From Primulina eburnea (Eukaryota > Streptophyta > Magnoliopsida > Lamiales > Gesneriaceae), in the NCBI RefSeq assembly GCF_022965805.1, contig NC_133108.1, forward strand, positions 41,610,051 through 41,674,050: a DNA stretch of 64,000 nt, read 5' to 3'. The notes beneath the pieces are model-generated. The model made no database searches, had not been told where the DNA came from, and saw only the letters and a list, made by a program, of their open reading frames with translations. Both the position numbers and the translations under genes were made by a program. How positions within the stretch are numbered: position 1 is the first letter of the stretch; each line of letters begins with the position of its first letter. This document shows positions 1-12,442 of the stretch, one piece after another.

Positions 1-280
1 ATTTTTTCTTTCAGCTTTCCAGGTCATCACTTCTTTTGGATTTGGTAATTATCTCGGACGCATTTGAATAATTTGGTTTTGGTCTTTCTATGATTCTATT
101 GTGTTTTGTTAGATGTTCAAACCCATTTACCTCTTGCCTTTCCTTTTGTTGCATGAATGAGCTATATTAATGAGGAGAATGAACGTTTCTTCTTGAACTG
201 CCAGAACCTACATTTGTTTTCCAATTTTATATTTCTTACATTATTAATCCTGTCTGTTGCCTGTCTGTTGCCTTCGTCAG

Positions 281-3200
281 GTAACGAAAGGTGTAATGAC
301 CTGTGTAATTCAAGAAGTGAAGGATCTTTATCATATTTTAGAACATGAGTTTCTTCCTTTAGATCTGGCATTCAAAGTTCAACCCTTGTTAACAAAAATC
401 TCAAAGCTTGGGGGCAGGATTGCTGCTGCTTCTTCTGTTCCAGAAGTACAACTGTCTCAGTATGTTCCTTCTATAGAGAAGCTTGCAGCTCTGAGGCTTC
501 TTCAGCAGGTGCGCTTGTCTGTTAGTTGTGTTTCCCTGATCAATACTTTTGTGTTGCAGTTTTTGTAATATCACTCGGTGTCTTTTACTTTTCTACCTTT
601 ATGTATCCAGGTCTCAAAGGTTTATCAGACAATGAATATTGATAACCTGTCGATGATCATTCCTTTCTTTGATTTTTCTGTTGTTGAGAAGATTTCTGTG
701 GATGCGGTCAAGAATAATTTTTTAGAAATGAAAGTCGATTATCGGAAGAGTGCCATTTGCTTTGGTAATAAGGTAAACCCACCATTTTGTTTTTTGAAAT
801 ATTTTCTGATATGGCACACATTGTGTTCTGACCTTGAAAATTTGACAATCTTTTAATTATTTTTTCGCATTTTTTTACTTTTCGAAATTGGGGAACCGTT
901 TGATTTATTTATCTCACCATCCACCAATTTAGACGATATATCCATAATTTTCATTTCAGAGTCTCGAATCAGAAGGCATACGAGACCACCTGTCCACATT
1001 TTCTGAATCCCTCGGCAAAGCAAGGGTCATGATCTTCCCTCCTGCAAAGAAAACTTCAAAATTGGAGGATAGACTTTCTAATCTAGTGGAAGTGATCGAG
1101 AAAGAACACAAAAGACTCCTTGCACGCAAATCAATAATTGAAAAACGCAAAGAAGAACATGAGCGCCAGCTTTTGGAGATGGTATGTCCATTTTTCTTCA
1201 ATAATGATGTCTTATAATTCATCTTTGAATTGTAAATTTAATATAAAGATGATAGAAGGCATCTAAGTTATTGCCAATGACTTGTGTATTCTTAAGGAAC
1301 GAGAAGAGGAGGCAAAGAGGCATAAATTACTAAAGATAACTGAAGAGGCAGAACAGAAAAGGCTTGCTACAGAGTTTGAGCAAATGAAAAATCAAAGAAT
1401 TCGCAGGGAAATAGAGGAACGCGAGCTTGAGGAAGCCCAGGCTTTACTACTGGAAGCTGAAAAACGCAGTAAGAAGAAAGGGAAGAAACAAGTTCTAGAA
1501 GGAGTGAGTTAAACCTTTCCCCTAGTTATAACTAGATTGTATTCTTATATGACATTTTGTTGAACAACAGTTTAATTGGATGTAGGAAAAAATAACTAAA
1601 CAGACTTTGATGGACCTGGCTCATAGTGAGCAACTCAAGGAGAAGCAAGAAATGGAGAAAAAATTACAGAAACTAGCCAAGACAATGGATCACTTGGAGA
1701 GGGCAAAAAGGGAAGAGGCTGCACCACTTATTGATGCTGCATTCCAGCAGCGTCTGGTGGAAGAAGAGGTCTTACACAAACTCGAGCAGCAGGTCTGAAT
1801 GAGTTGTATTTTAGGCCTGGAACTTCTCTTGTATTGTGTCATTTGCTTCTGGGAAATTCTGTTCTCGGAAGTGTGTAGAATCGACTACATTTTTTTTTGC
1901 TCGCTACAACAGTCCATTTTATTTATGGAGTGACCTATCTGTGTGTTTTCTTCATGCAGCGAGAGATTGATTTAAGCAGACAGAGACATACTGGAGACTT
2001 GCAGGAAAAAATGAGACTAGCACGGATGTTGATGAACAAGGTCATTAACTCTTTGTAATTATGTAATTATATTTCTAGATCCCAGACTTATTATGCAGCT
2101 CATTGCTTATGAGATAAACATCATTATCTGGTTGGATCTAGTTGTGGGGGCCTAAGGTTTATGGTGCTACTTTTTTGGGCTAATGAATATACTTGGTAAG
2201 AGTAGACCCGACCCAAGATATCCAAACGACTAGGTGGTTTCATGATATCTTTAATCTTGTGAGGAGCTTTGTTTGGCTTATATTCTCAAATTGTTATCTC
2301 TTGACATGCTTTGTTGTCTTAAAAAATAGGTTAATATTTTCTTGCCATCACGCTTAGAGCTTATAAATGTGTTGTTTTTGAGCTTGGACTGATCATTCTT
2401 TCGTGTCCGAAGAATAAAATAATTATTTCTCTTAAGGTGAGAAAATTGATTTGGTTGCGTAGAGCTTTGAATATCTGACCCTATTATTTTCATCCCAATG
2501 TTATGTTTATTTTAGTCCATGTATGGTCTTGGCTTGAGTTCATGGAAAGGGGAGAAGAATCAGCAACTCCAAATTCGAAGTAGCGAACCAGTAATCTCAT
2601 AGTTTATACGTGCTAATATGAGATTGTAATGTCTCCCTTTAACATGTGCCATTCAGTTCTTTAACTTTTAATCAGAGTGAACTGAATTTACCGTTTGTTT
2701 CTAAGCTCATCTATCTTCAGGGGGTTATTTGCTCACTCTTCAAGGATTTGCTAATCATTGGTTGCATTTTCTGATAAATGTATAATTGTATTGACTTTGT
2801 TGTATTCTTCGTTGATGTTTATTCAGCAAATATTCCAACAAAGAGTGCTTAACCATAGAAGAGCTGAGTACAACAGGCTTAAGGAGGAGAGGGATGAAAG
2901 AATTCGCCAAATTATCCAGACACGGAAGCACGAAAGGGAGACTAAGAGGAAGATGATCTATTTTCTAATATCTGAGGAAGAAAAACAGAAAAGACTGCGT
3001 GCGGAGGAGGAAGCACGGAAGCTTGAAGGTTTTCTCCCCATTTCAAATTTTATTAGTACTGCTGTTATTTATTTTCAGAGAAATTGCCTTTGAGACTTAC
3101 ATTTGAGGAATGGTTAACTTATATTATGTGGCATGCGCTGACACTTCTAATAGCGGACCCCCACCTTTTGGCCAAAGTTGAAAAAAATTATTATGATCAC

Positions 3201-3927
3201 GTCTTATATTTTTTAAATATGTTTGAGATGTGCTTAGGAAAGCAATCAAGTCGTGCCAAACTGAACATTGGTGTTTTACCCCCTCAGCCTTAACACGATG
3301 TGTAGGCTGTGTTCGTTCGTCTCTTGAAGCTTTGTACGTTAGCGTGCGTAAACTGAGAAGTTTACTGTGTTCAGCAAGAAAGATAATATAAACGTGTAAA
3401 ATACAGATTGCAAATCTTGATTTTTATTGTACGTCTTTCCACTTGTCGCTTGTGATATAACTCTTTCTTTTTTACCATTGTACGCTGTAGAGATGGAGAG
3501 GCGTAAGAAAGAGGATGCTGAGAGAAAGGCCAAGCTGGATGAAATTGCCGAAAAGCAGAGGCAGCGGGAGTTGGAGTTGGAGGAGAAAGAAAGGCTACGG
3601 AGAGAAGAGCTCCTGAGAGGATCAGCTCCCACTCCCTCAAGGACCGAGCCCTCCGTCATGTCGCATCCAGTCGAGGCAGCAACTGCTCCAATTGCAGCAG
3701 CACCGTCAGCTGGTGTGTATGTCCCAAGGTTTAGAAGGGCATCTGCTGAGGGTGGGGGTGGGGGCCAAGCCCCACCTCCTGAAACAGATAAGTGGTCTAC
3801 TGGCCGCAGAATGGATGACCGAGCACCTCAATTTGGTGATCGGTGGCGGGATGAACGTAAACCAGCACTTGGTGGCGGTGCATCAAGGCCCACTTGGTCA
3901 AATTCAAGGACTCGTGGTGAACGTTGA
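281..3927 (+). CDS. eIF3a: Eukaryotic translation initiation factor 3 subunit A, 3' exons (partial gene)
   Basis: This is the C-terminal part of the largest scaffold subunit of eIF3, which acts on the 40S ribosomal subunit in the cytoplasm during translation initiation. I read eight exons with GT-AG borders: 281-508, 611-772, 960-1181, 1297-1503, 1586-1792, 1960-2040, 2827-3028 and 3491-3927. The first exons encode the end of the PCI region ([15 protein letters not shown]). The middle exons encode a long charged helical stretch rich in EER, KRK and EEAR runs. The last exon ends in the Gly/Pro-rich plant tail with [12 protein letters not shown] and a final SNSRTRGER. Stop is TGA at 3925-3927. 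The 5' exons lie outside the window, and 1-280 looks like intron. The exon phases agree, so the visible part appears intact. Identification is by recognition of the family, not by a search. Confidence 0.9.
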
Positions 3928-4903
3928 GCTTATATCTTGTTTGTAGTTGTTCATTAAGCAGCAGATTCTTGAAAATTTTGGGAGGTGGCGCTGCACTTTC
4001 GCGGTGTCTGGACGTGTGCCTTGAGCAGGATTATGTGCTTATTAATGGAAGTATTTTTCTTTTTGAAAGTTACGTTATGGTTTCTGAACATTGATTCTGG
4101 ATGTACTCAGATATTTATTGGGTTTTGTAGTAAGTCATTTTAAAATTCTGAAATACATTTGCGACTACTTTGTTGAATTAATGAGGTATGTTTGCTTCTC
4201 AAATAAATCAAATTCAATCCATATACATGTGTATTCAACTCTTTTTATTCTGTATGTATTTATTCTTCATTTTGAACTTTTAATATAACATTAATATGAT
4301 ATATCATTAATAATAAATCTAAAATTTATTAGTTTCAACTTGTTAAGATTAAAATAGTTAAATATTCTAAGGCTTGTTTAGTTCGCTTAATGATGAAAAA
4401 TTCATGTTTATCTCATCCAATCAAATGTTCAGCTGCAACTATTTTTATCCCAACATTAACTTATGCAACAAATATCAATCAAATCATTACATAAAAATTA
4501 CAACACCACCCTGTTTTATTTAATTAATAAAAAGTGATATTATAATTTATCATATTATTTCGAATTAGAAAAATACACTTATAGTATATCAGTATAGTGT
4601 CTATATATAGAACAGAATAGAATCTATGATTTCCATAAATATTATATTGAATATTATAGAACATAACGATTCATATAACGATATAAAATTTCTATTTATT
4701 TATCAAATTATAAATTGTAATAGTAATATAATTAGAATATTATTCTATTCGATAGTAAATCTTAAATATTTTACGATAATCAAATTTTATTTTGTTTGGT
4801 ATTTTGAATTCACATGACATTTGAAATGTGTTTTGTCATGCTTCTCTATTTTCATCCTATATATTTAAATTTCTAATTAGTTATATTATAACTATAACTT
4901 AAT
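3928..4903. other. 3' untranslated region and AT-rich intergenic DNA
   Basis: The first 200 or so bases are the likely 3' UTR of the eIF3a gene. The rest is strongly AT-rich (about 4270-4900) with no convincing coding frame. I see no RNA gene or defined transposon here. Confidence 0.5.
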
Positions 4904-5370
4904 TAGACATTCCTCGGCTTTCATTCGAGGAGGAAATCCTATTTGTATGGGGTTCTTTCCTTTTTTGTGGTCCGGGGCCCGCATGGCCTCAAGAAAACAA
5001 AGAATATCCTTGAGCTAAATGAGTAAGCGTAGGGTTTTCTGGGAGAGAGCCCAAGCGATATCAGCGCCGGTTATCTAAGCCATTCAGCAGTCGGAAAAAG
5101 AAAAGATCCATCAAAAAGGAAATCTTACCTTATGAATCCCACGTTCCCACCGTATGGGGCCACCTTCTTCACCCCGGCAGCCATCTCCTACCAAAAGTAG
5201 GGAATAAGGACCACCACCTCTTATTCTGACGTTTGGTCCTACTATGGGTAGCTATCCCACTCTGGAATCCAAACAATGTCTGTCTTCTAGTACTGTTGTT
5301 TTGAGTTCAACAATAAGAAACTCGATTGAACTCCCAATCCTAGTTCAAATCTTGTCGGTCACATCCCACT
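4904..5370. other. GC-richer block, possible organellar (mitochondrial) insertion
   Basis: The base composition jumps abruptly from very AT-rich flanks to near-balanced GC between about 4904 and 5370, then drops back. The block has the texture of plant mitochondrial intergenic DNA (for example the stretch near 5020-5060 and the pyrimidine-rich stretch near 5130-5190). It has no long reading frame. Nuclear copies of mitochondrial DNA are common in plants, so I infer a NUMT, but this rests on composition and texture only. A diverged transposon fragment is the alternative. Confidence 0.4.
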
Positions 5371-5800
5371 CAGAATCTCCATCTTAATTTAATTCATAAA
5401 ACTAAATATTATTTCTTAATTATTATTCCACGTCCAACTTTAATAATATAATAATCACAATTTTGTGTATCCTTTAATAAGTTAATTTTTTAAATTTAAA
5501 ATTACAAAAATAAATACTAGAAATGAAAAAGAAATAAAGTATCATACTTAGCTAATTTGTTATATTGTCTTCAAGTAAAAAATTCTTAGAAGTTTTTATT
5601 TGAGATGGAATTGATTTGTTACACTATTGTTCTACGTTTATTGAAAATGAAAAATTAAAATATTTTACAACAGCTTACGATATATTATTATAACAACTTG
5701 AGTTAACAATTTTCGTAAACAAAGACGAATACGAAATAATTTTTATAGAGTCTCTCATGCAGTCGCGTCAGTGCGAATCTGAGCTCGGTACGTGACAAAA
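5371..5800. other. AT-rich intergenic stretch, possible decayed LTR
   Basis: No coding frame is visible. The last 60 bases before 5801 directly precede a primer-binding-site motif, so this stretch may include the remains of a long terminal repeat. I could not find its partner. Confidence 0.3.
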
Positions 5801-5812
5801 TGGTATCAGAGC
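5801..5812 (+). repeat. LTR-retrotransposon primer-binding-site motif (initiator tRNA-Met type)
   Basis: TGGTATCAGAGC is the standard complement to the 3' end of plant initiator tRNA-Met, used as primer site by many plant LTR retrotransposons. No matching downstream LTR or polyprotein is seen in the same orientation, so it marks a truncated element. The next recognisable sequence is the UNC93-like fragment about 200 bp downstream. Confidence 0.55.
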
Positions 5813-6013
5813 TGATCACCAGCAGGAACACTCTGAAATAAGTTTATGCAGAACAAAATACTACATGGATCGGAGTCATCTTTTGAACGTGTAGAAGAAA
5901 GTTTTATTTCACGAGAGTCACCTCTTTCTCCTGACAGTGCTTTCAAGGCATAGCGCAATCTCGTTCATTCGTTTTAGAATGAAATGAGTTTTAAACTAAT
6001 TGAACAATTGCAG

Positions 6014-6477
6014 CGTGGAAGTACCAGTGGCACAACGGTACTTTTCATTCTGTTTCTCTGTAGCATGACCTTTGGTATAATTCTCATGTGCTTCTTGAAT
6101 AGAAGAAACCGTAAAGAAGAAGCGCTGCAAGATTCTTCCGCGACCTTTTCATCTACTGTGGTGTCTGCGTCAAAGTCTTTGTTAACTCTACTGCTTGGCA
6201 AAAGAATTCTCTTGATCATTCCTCTTATGGCATATTCAGGCTTGAAACGTGCTGATTAAATATTCAAGATACTTACCCAAACACAAATCTTTCTTACCCA
6301 AACATAAATCTTTAACAGTCGACTTGCTCAAATATTGTATTTGCCCCCTGCCACTACACTATCTTTTAATTTTTCCCTTCATACAGGGCCGAGTACACCA
6401 AAGAAATTGTCAAGCCTGTACTTGGTGAACAAGGTGTTGGTGGTGGAATGGCTGTTTATGGAGCTTTTGATGCAATA
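6014..6477 (+). pseudogene. UNC93-like transporter gene fragment (two exons, truncated)
   Basis: Plant UNC93-like proteins are multi-pass membrane proteins of the major facilitator type. The first piece (from an AG acceptor at 6012-6013 to about 6255) encodes STSGTTVLFILFLCSMTFG and further hydrophobic segments ending near LLIIPLMAYSGL. The sequence then degenerates into a stop (TAA near 6257). A second piece, 6387-6477, follows an AG acceptor, encodes AEYTKEIVKPVLG and GGGMAVYGAFDAI, and ends at a GTATGT donor. Both pieces match consecutive parts of the family in order. Exons before and after are missing, and a copia element is inserted about 580 bp downstream. The retained intron argues against a processed pseudogene and suggests a DNA-level fragment. 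Confidence 0.7.
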
Positions 6478-7054
6478 GTATGTAATTTCATAACTCATAA
6501 TCCTGTTTATCTATGTTTTTGTTCAAATATGGATTGTGGCCTTGTTTCCAACAGATACTGTTTGTGATATTAGCAAATACATTCTGTCTGTGCAGTATTT
6601 GGTTTTCCTTCGCCTAGTTATATAGATGTTATTTAGCTCCTATAGTTTGTGGGAATATTTCTGGTTGTCTTAATGCTAAGGTGAAGTTGGTATTCTCCCC
6701 TATCACTGTTTAAATCTTTCCTCGGTGTTCACCGGTAGCTGGCAGACTGACTTCTGGCGAGCACTACTTTTTTTCATCATGCCACATGTAGAGATATATA
6801 GAGAAAATCCAACCAACTATTGCATTGAATTGCAACTAATGAAATCCAATTTCTGACCTTTGTTCTAATACTATTATTAGATAGAGTAAATTAAGTTATT
6901 AGCCACGGTACAACTCATATGCAGTTGCCCAAATACCACATTTGGATCATTATAAGTTGTAACACACGAGCTATATAGGACAATTGGTGGCAGTTGTTGC
7001 TACAAAAACATAAGCTTTATCTCATTCATCCTAGTACTCAACTTGAGCGTCGTA
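6478..7054. other. Remnant intron or intergenic DNA upstream of the copia insertion
   Basis: This follows the GTATGT donor of the UNC93-like fragment and contains no recognisable next exon. It ends at the copia target site (AGGAC, 7055-7059). Confidence 0.4.
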
Positions 7055-7059
7055 AGGAC

Positions 7060-7490
7060 TGTTGAACAAAACAAATAAAAGCAAATGACGGAGAATTCTA
7101 CGGTACGAAGTCGGCTTCAAATCGTGTAGGATCTACACTTTCCTTTAGGCTTTATTTGCTCTCTATTTTGTGCAAATAAATCAGAGCAAATATCCTGTAG
7201 GATAAGATGAAGAAAATAGAAGAAACAATGCACTTTGAATTTTCTAGACACAAGATACGTAAGAAAGTTTCTTGCAACAATATTCAATCTTTGTAGAAAG
7301 ATTTTCTGCAGCAAACCTAACTCAAGTTGACTCTTTCAACTTTTCATACATGGCTTTTCAGAAAAGGTGTAAATAATTAATCTTGAAATTGTATTGTTTC
7401 AATACAAATACAACTTTTCATACACACCTTTTCAATATATACAAATATATTTCATACACACCTTTTCAATATATACGAATATATCTAACA
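7060..7490 (-). repeat. 3' LTR of the copia element
   Basis: 431 bp, TG...CA ends. It contains a tandem pair of a roughly 32-bp unit (CATACACACCTTTTCAATAT...) near 7420-7490. It lacks the 33 bp found in the other LTR around 12255-12290. Confidence 0.93.
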
Positions 7491-8020
7491 ATCCCCTGCC
7501 ATTTTCTATATATTGAAATGCCTTCAAAGAATCACCGAATATTCTTGAGAATTCATGCATCAACAATGGTATCTTTCGATTGAACCATTATCTTAGTAAA
7601 TGTTCTTTATAGTTACTGAATACAAATAGGTAGACAAGCTTTGAACCACCTGTATAAAAGAATAACCACATAGACAAATACACACAAATTTAAAACTTTT
7701 TGTTGTCGTAAATGATACATTAGGTCTCGTATCTCTATCCTTTCGTGAGTGTTTACAAAGTCTAGTCCATGAAACTTTGTGGATGCCCTAAATCCAACAC
7801 CCATATAGGCAAGTACTCAATGCCCCTGCCAAATATGGCATTTAACAAGACTTGTTAAGAAAATTTTTCAACCTTTAACTACTGCAGGATTACCAACACT
7901 ACTCAACTTTTGGGAAGACACCGTAGTGTTCAAATCACTATAACAAAGTACTTTAAATCATTGAATTCAAGACCAAAAGATATATCTAGCATTGAATTGA
8001 GGTTTCCATTGTTAGTGATT

Positions 8021-11000
8021 TTATTTGTTGGACTTTAATCCCATCCCTTTTGATGTTTGCAATACCATTTCTCTATTCAACCCCCTTTTGTCAAAGGATC
8101 TGCTAGATTTCCTTTTGATGGTACAAAATCAATTGTAATTATTCCACTTGTAATCAAGCTTCTTACTATACTATGTCTCAATCCAATATGCCTTGATTTA
8201 CCATTATACACTTCGTTGTAAGCTTTCGCTAGTGTAGAGGCACTATCACAATGAATGGATATCGGTGCCATTGGTTTGGGCCACATTGGAATTTCAAAAA
8301 GTAAATTTCGAAGCCATTCGGCTTCCTTGCTAGTTGATGCTAAAGCTACGAATTCAGATGCCATGGTGGAGTCTGTAATACATGTTTGCTTCTTAGAACC
8401 CCAAGAAATTGCTCCTCCACCAAACATAAAGATCCAACCACTTGTTGATGAGTGGTCATCTTTGTTAGTTATCCAACTAGCATCTGAGTATCCTTCAAGA
8501 ACAGAAGGATACCCACAATATCGTAGACTATAGTCTTTTGTGCCTTCAAGATACCTAAGTATCCTAGTTATTCCCAACCAATGTTGTTTATTTGGATTGC
8601 TCGTGTACCTACTTAACACGCCAAGAGCATAAGCTATATCGGGTCTTGTGCAAGTCATTGCATACATTAGACTCCCAACAACTTGAGCATACTCCAACTG
8701 GGATACTGAACCACTGTAGTTCTTCACATAATTGATCTTGGGATCTATAGGAGTTGAGCAGGTTTGCATTCTAAATGATTGAACCTCTTGAGAATTTTCT
8801 CTATGTAATGAGATTGTGAGAGTTGAATTGATTCTCGATCCCTTACAATTGTTATTCCTAGGATAACATTTGCCTCACCTATGTCTTTCATTTCAAATTT
8901 GCTAGATAGCAATTCTTTGGTTTTAATGACTTGTTCTAAATCGGTGCCAAAAATTAGCATGTCATCTACATACAAGCATATAATGACACCTTTGCCTTCA
9001 TTATACTTGCTGTAAACACATTTGTCTGATTCATTTATCTTGAATCCATTAGCAGTAATAACTCAAAATTTTTATGCCATTGTTTCGGTGCTTGTTTTAG
9101 TCCATACAGATATTTCACGAGTTTGCATACTTTTCCTTCTTGACCTGATAGAATAAACCCTTCTGGTTGTTTCATATATACTTCTTCTTCTAACTCACCA
9201 TTTAGAAATGCTGTTTTTACATCCATTTGGTGAATTACCCATTTTTGGGTCGAAGCTAAAGCAATAAGTAATCGAATTGTAGTTATTCTAGCTACCGGTG
9301 AATAAGTATCAAAATAATCCAAGCCGTGTTTTTGAGTAAAACCTTTGGCTACTAATCTGGCTTTAAACTTGTCTATTGTTCCATTCGTTTTCATCTTCTT
9401 TTTGAAGATCCATTTACAATCAATAGGTTTGGAACCAAGTGGTAAATCCACTAATTCCCAAGTTTTATTTGCCATAATTGAATCCATCTCATCATTTATC
9501 GCTTCTTTCCAAAACAAGGCATCTTGAGAATTTATTGCCTCATCAAATGTTTTGGGATCACTTTCGGTAATAAAACAATAAGGTATTTTGTTACTTAGTT
9601 CTTGTCTTGTACCTTCAGTAAGATAAGTCACAAAATCTGAGCCAAATGACTTAGTTATCTTGGCTCTTTTGCTCCTTCTTAACTCAATAATCTCTTCTTT
9701 GTCATTTGAAGCTTTTAATGCAGTGAAGTCTTGTTTTATTTAATCATAGACTTCCTTGTGCATTGAGGAGAATCTAGACTCATCAAAAATGGCATCTCTT
9801 GATTCAATTATAGTATTAACTGAAATTAAATCATGAGGTTCTACAACAATAAATCTATAGGCCTTGCTATTTTGTGCATATCCCAAAAATGTGAATTCAA
9901 CACCTCTTTCTCCCAACTTTCTTTTCTTTGGTTCAGGAAGCTTCACTACAGCTCTACAGCTCCAAACTCTCAAATATTTGATGTTTGGTTTTTTATTGTA
10001 CCAAAATTCATATGGGGTGACAGAATTTCTCTTAGTAGGAATTCTATTTAGTATATAACAAGCAGTTAAAACTGCTTCTCCCCAATATCCTTGACTTAAT
10101 TTTGAGTTTGACAACATGGCATTAACCATTTCGATTAACACTCTGTTTTTCCTTTCAGTCACACCATTTTGTTGTGGCGTATATGGAGCAGTTACTTCAT
10201 GTTTAATACCACTAGTTTCAAAGAAATTGTTTTGATAGTATTCACCTCCTCTGTCGGTTCTAAGACATTTTATTCTAGATTCACAAAATAACTCAACTTC
10301 AGCCTTAAATATTTTAAATTTTTCAATTACTTCATCCTTAGTATGTAATAAATATACATAGCAAAATCTACTGTAGTCATCAATAAAAGTAGCAAAGTAT
10401 TTTTTTGCCTCCAAAAGTTGGTGTACCATGTAAGTCACAAATATCACTATGTATCAGTTCTAATTTTGAAGTTTTCCTATCTATTTTAGGAAATGGTTGT
10501 CTAGTTATTTTTGTGAGTATGCAAGTCTTACATTTTCCTGCATCTTGTTTAATCCATGGCAACAAATCAAGTTTTATCATTTGATCAATTCTTTTATAAT
10601 TCACATGCCCTAATCTATTATGCCATAATGTAAAAGGTGACTCAATAAAGTACACAACAGAAGACATATCTTTATTCTTGTTTATCGGCATGACATTTAA
10701 TTTGAACATGCCGTTACAAAAGTAACCCTTTCCAACAAACATTCCTGTCTTGCTAAGGACAAACTTATCAGCTTCAAATACAAGTTTGAAACCAAACTTG
10801 TTAAGCATACTACCACTAACAAGATTCTTTCTTACTTCTGGTACATACAATACATTTGTCAAAGTCACAACATGTCCAGAAGTAAATTTTAAATCTACTT
10901 CTCCTGTACCTAAGATGGATGTAGTAGATGCATTTCCCATATATACCACTGCATTGGGATCATTCATGACCTTTAAGTTCTTGAAAAATTCCTTGTTTTT

Positions 11001-11945
11001 ACACACATGTTTGGTAGCTCCTGTATCGACCCACCAAGAAAAGTCTTCCTCCACCATGTTTAATTCAGTAATCATGGCTACCATGCTCTGTGTAACTTCT
11101 TTTGGTGCTTCACCCTTGTTAATTTTCTTTTTCAAAAGACGACACTCAAACTTGTAGTGCCCTTCTTTGTTGCAGTGATAACACTTGCCTTTTCTCCTCT
11201 TTTTTTCAAGTTGATCATCTTTAGACTGATTTGCCCTCTTTCCTTTGTTGAACTTACTGGTTTGTCCAGATTCCACCATATGCACCTTGCTTGATGCATC
11301 TTTGTATTTTAACTCTTGCATAACCTGAGAATTATTTTTCTCTTGCACACGAAATTCTTCTTCTATTCGAAGGGAGTTAGCAAGGGCCTCAAGAGAAATA
11401 TCTTCTTTTTTATGTTTGAGATCATTTTTAAAATCTTTCCAAGATGGAGGAAGTTTATCTATGATAGAACTGACAACTATGGTTTCATCCATGTGTAATT
11501 TGTGTTGGTTAAATCTATTAAGCATTTTCTCTACTTCTGAAAATTGTTCCATGACAGGCCTTGAATCTATCATTTTGAAATTCAGAAAAGTAGAGACCAG
11601 AAATTTCTTACTTGAAGAGTCCTCTTGCATGTATCTTGCCTCTACTTTGTCCCATAACTCTTTAGCGGTGGATATCAGATGATAGACGTCAAATAAACTG
11701 TCACACATGGCGTTGAGTATATGTCCCCTGCATATTTCGTCATCATTCTCCCACTTTTGACGGTTCCTGATTTCTTCAATTGTTTCTCCATCGGCTTCTG
11801 TAGGTTTGGGAGTACTGAGAACATATGCTATCTTTAAAGCCACCAACAGGAAGTGAACTCGTTTCTGCCATCGTATGAATTGCTCACCATCAAAACGTTC
11901 CAACTTCACGATATTTGTAGCCAAATCCTTGATCGAGCTTGCCAT
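8021..11945 (-). pseudogene. copia gag-pol polyprotein, broken
   Basis: The frame starts at ATG 11943-11945 (MASSIKDLATNIVKLERFDG). In order it shows a gag domain, the zinc knuckle CYHCNKEGHYKFEC (near 11170), the protease motif WWVDTGATKHVC, the pre-integrase motif LWHNRLGHVNYKRI, the integrase core (DDYSRF, DRGGEYYQ, YTPQQNGVTERKNR), reverse transcriptase (WIFKKK, MDVKTAFLNGEL, YVDDMLIFG) and RNase H (DASW, TMASEFVAL, DPLTK). Breaks seen: a length change in a 7-base homopolymer (10400-10406), an in-frame TAA at 9740-9742, frame changes near 9060 and 8750, and a 5-base homopolymer (8081-8085) that shortens the C-terminus. The expected end lies at about 8021. Confidence 0.92.
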
Positions 11946-11973
11946 TATTTTGAAAAGTTTAAAGCCTAAAGAT

Positions 11974-12437
11974 TGTTGAACAAAACAAATGAAAGGAAAT
12001 GACGGAGAATTCTACGGTACGAAGTCGGCTTCAAATCGTGTAGAATCTACACTATCCTTTAGGCTTTATTTGCTCTCTATTTTGTGCAAATAAATCAGAG
12101 CAAATATCCTGTAGGATAAGATGAAGAAAATAGAAGAAACAATGCACTTTGAATTTTCTAGACACAAGATACGTAAGAAAGTTTCTTGCAACAATATTCA
12201 ATCCTTGTAGAAAGATTTTCTGCAGCAAACCTAACTCAAGTTGACTCTTTTATAGACTTCAATAATTGATAAATTAAACATTGCCACTTTTCATACATGG
12301 CTTTTCAGAAAAGGTGTAAACAATTAATCTTGAAATTGTATTGTTTCAATACAAATACAACTTTTCATACACACCTTTTCAATATATACAAATATATTTC
12401 ATACACACCTTTTCAATATATACGAATATATCTAACA
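11974..12437 (-). repeat. 5' LTR of the copia element
   Basis: 464 bp, TG...CA ends, nearly identical to 7060-7490 apart from about six substitutions and a 33-bp segment absent from the other copy. The gag ATG lies only 28 bases inside this LTR, and no TGG-starting primer site is visible in that gap. Confidence 0.93.
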
Positions 12438-12442
12438 AGGAC

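Larger units (their letters stand above)
7055..12442 (-). mobile_element. Ty1/copia LTR retrotransposon with 5-bp target site duplication
   Basis: This is a full-length element read on the minus strand. It has two LTRs (7060-7490 and 11974-12437) beginning TG and ending CA, flanked by the perfect duplication AGGAC at 7055-7059 and 12438-12442. The polyprotein order is gag, protease, integrase, reverse transcriptase, RNase H, which is the copia order. A purine-rich tract (minus strand GGCAGGGGAT) abuts the left LTR as a polypurine tract should. By eye the LTRs differ at about six positions over 431 aligned bases, plus a 33-bp indel, so insertion is fairly recent. Frameshifts and a stop break gag-pol, so it is probably not autonomous as assembled. 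Confidence 0.95.

Noticed and set aside
157..371. Overlapping small frames on both strands at the window start
   Set aside because: They lie in intron sequence before the first recognisable eIF3a exon, or overlap that exon in the wrong frame.
10750..11157. Plus-strand open frames within the copia region
   Set aside because: They are antisense to gag-pol and show no domain.
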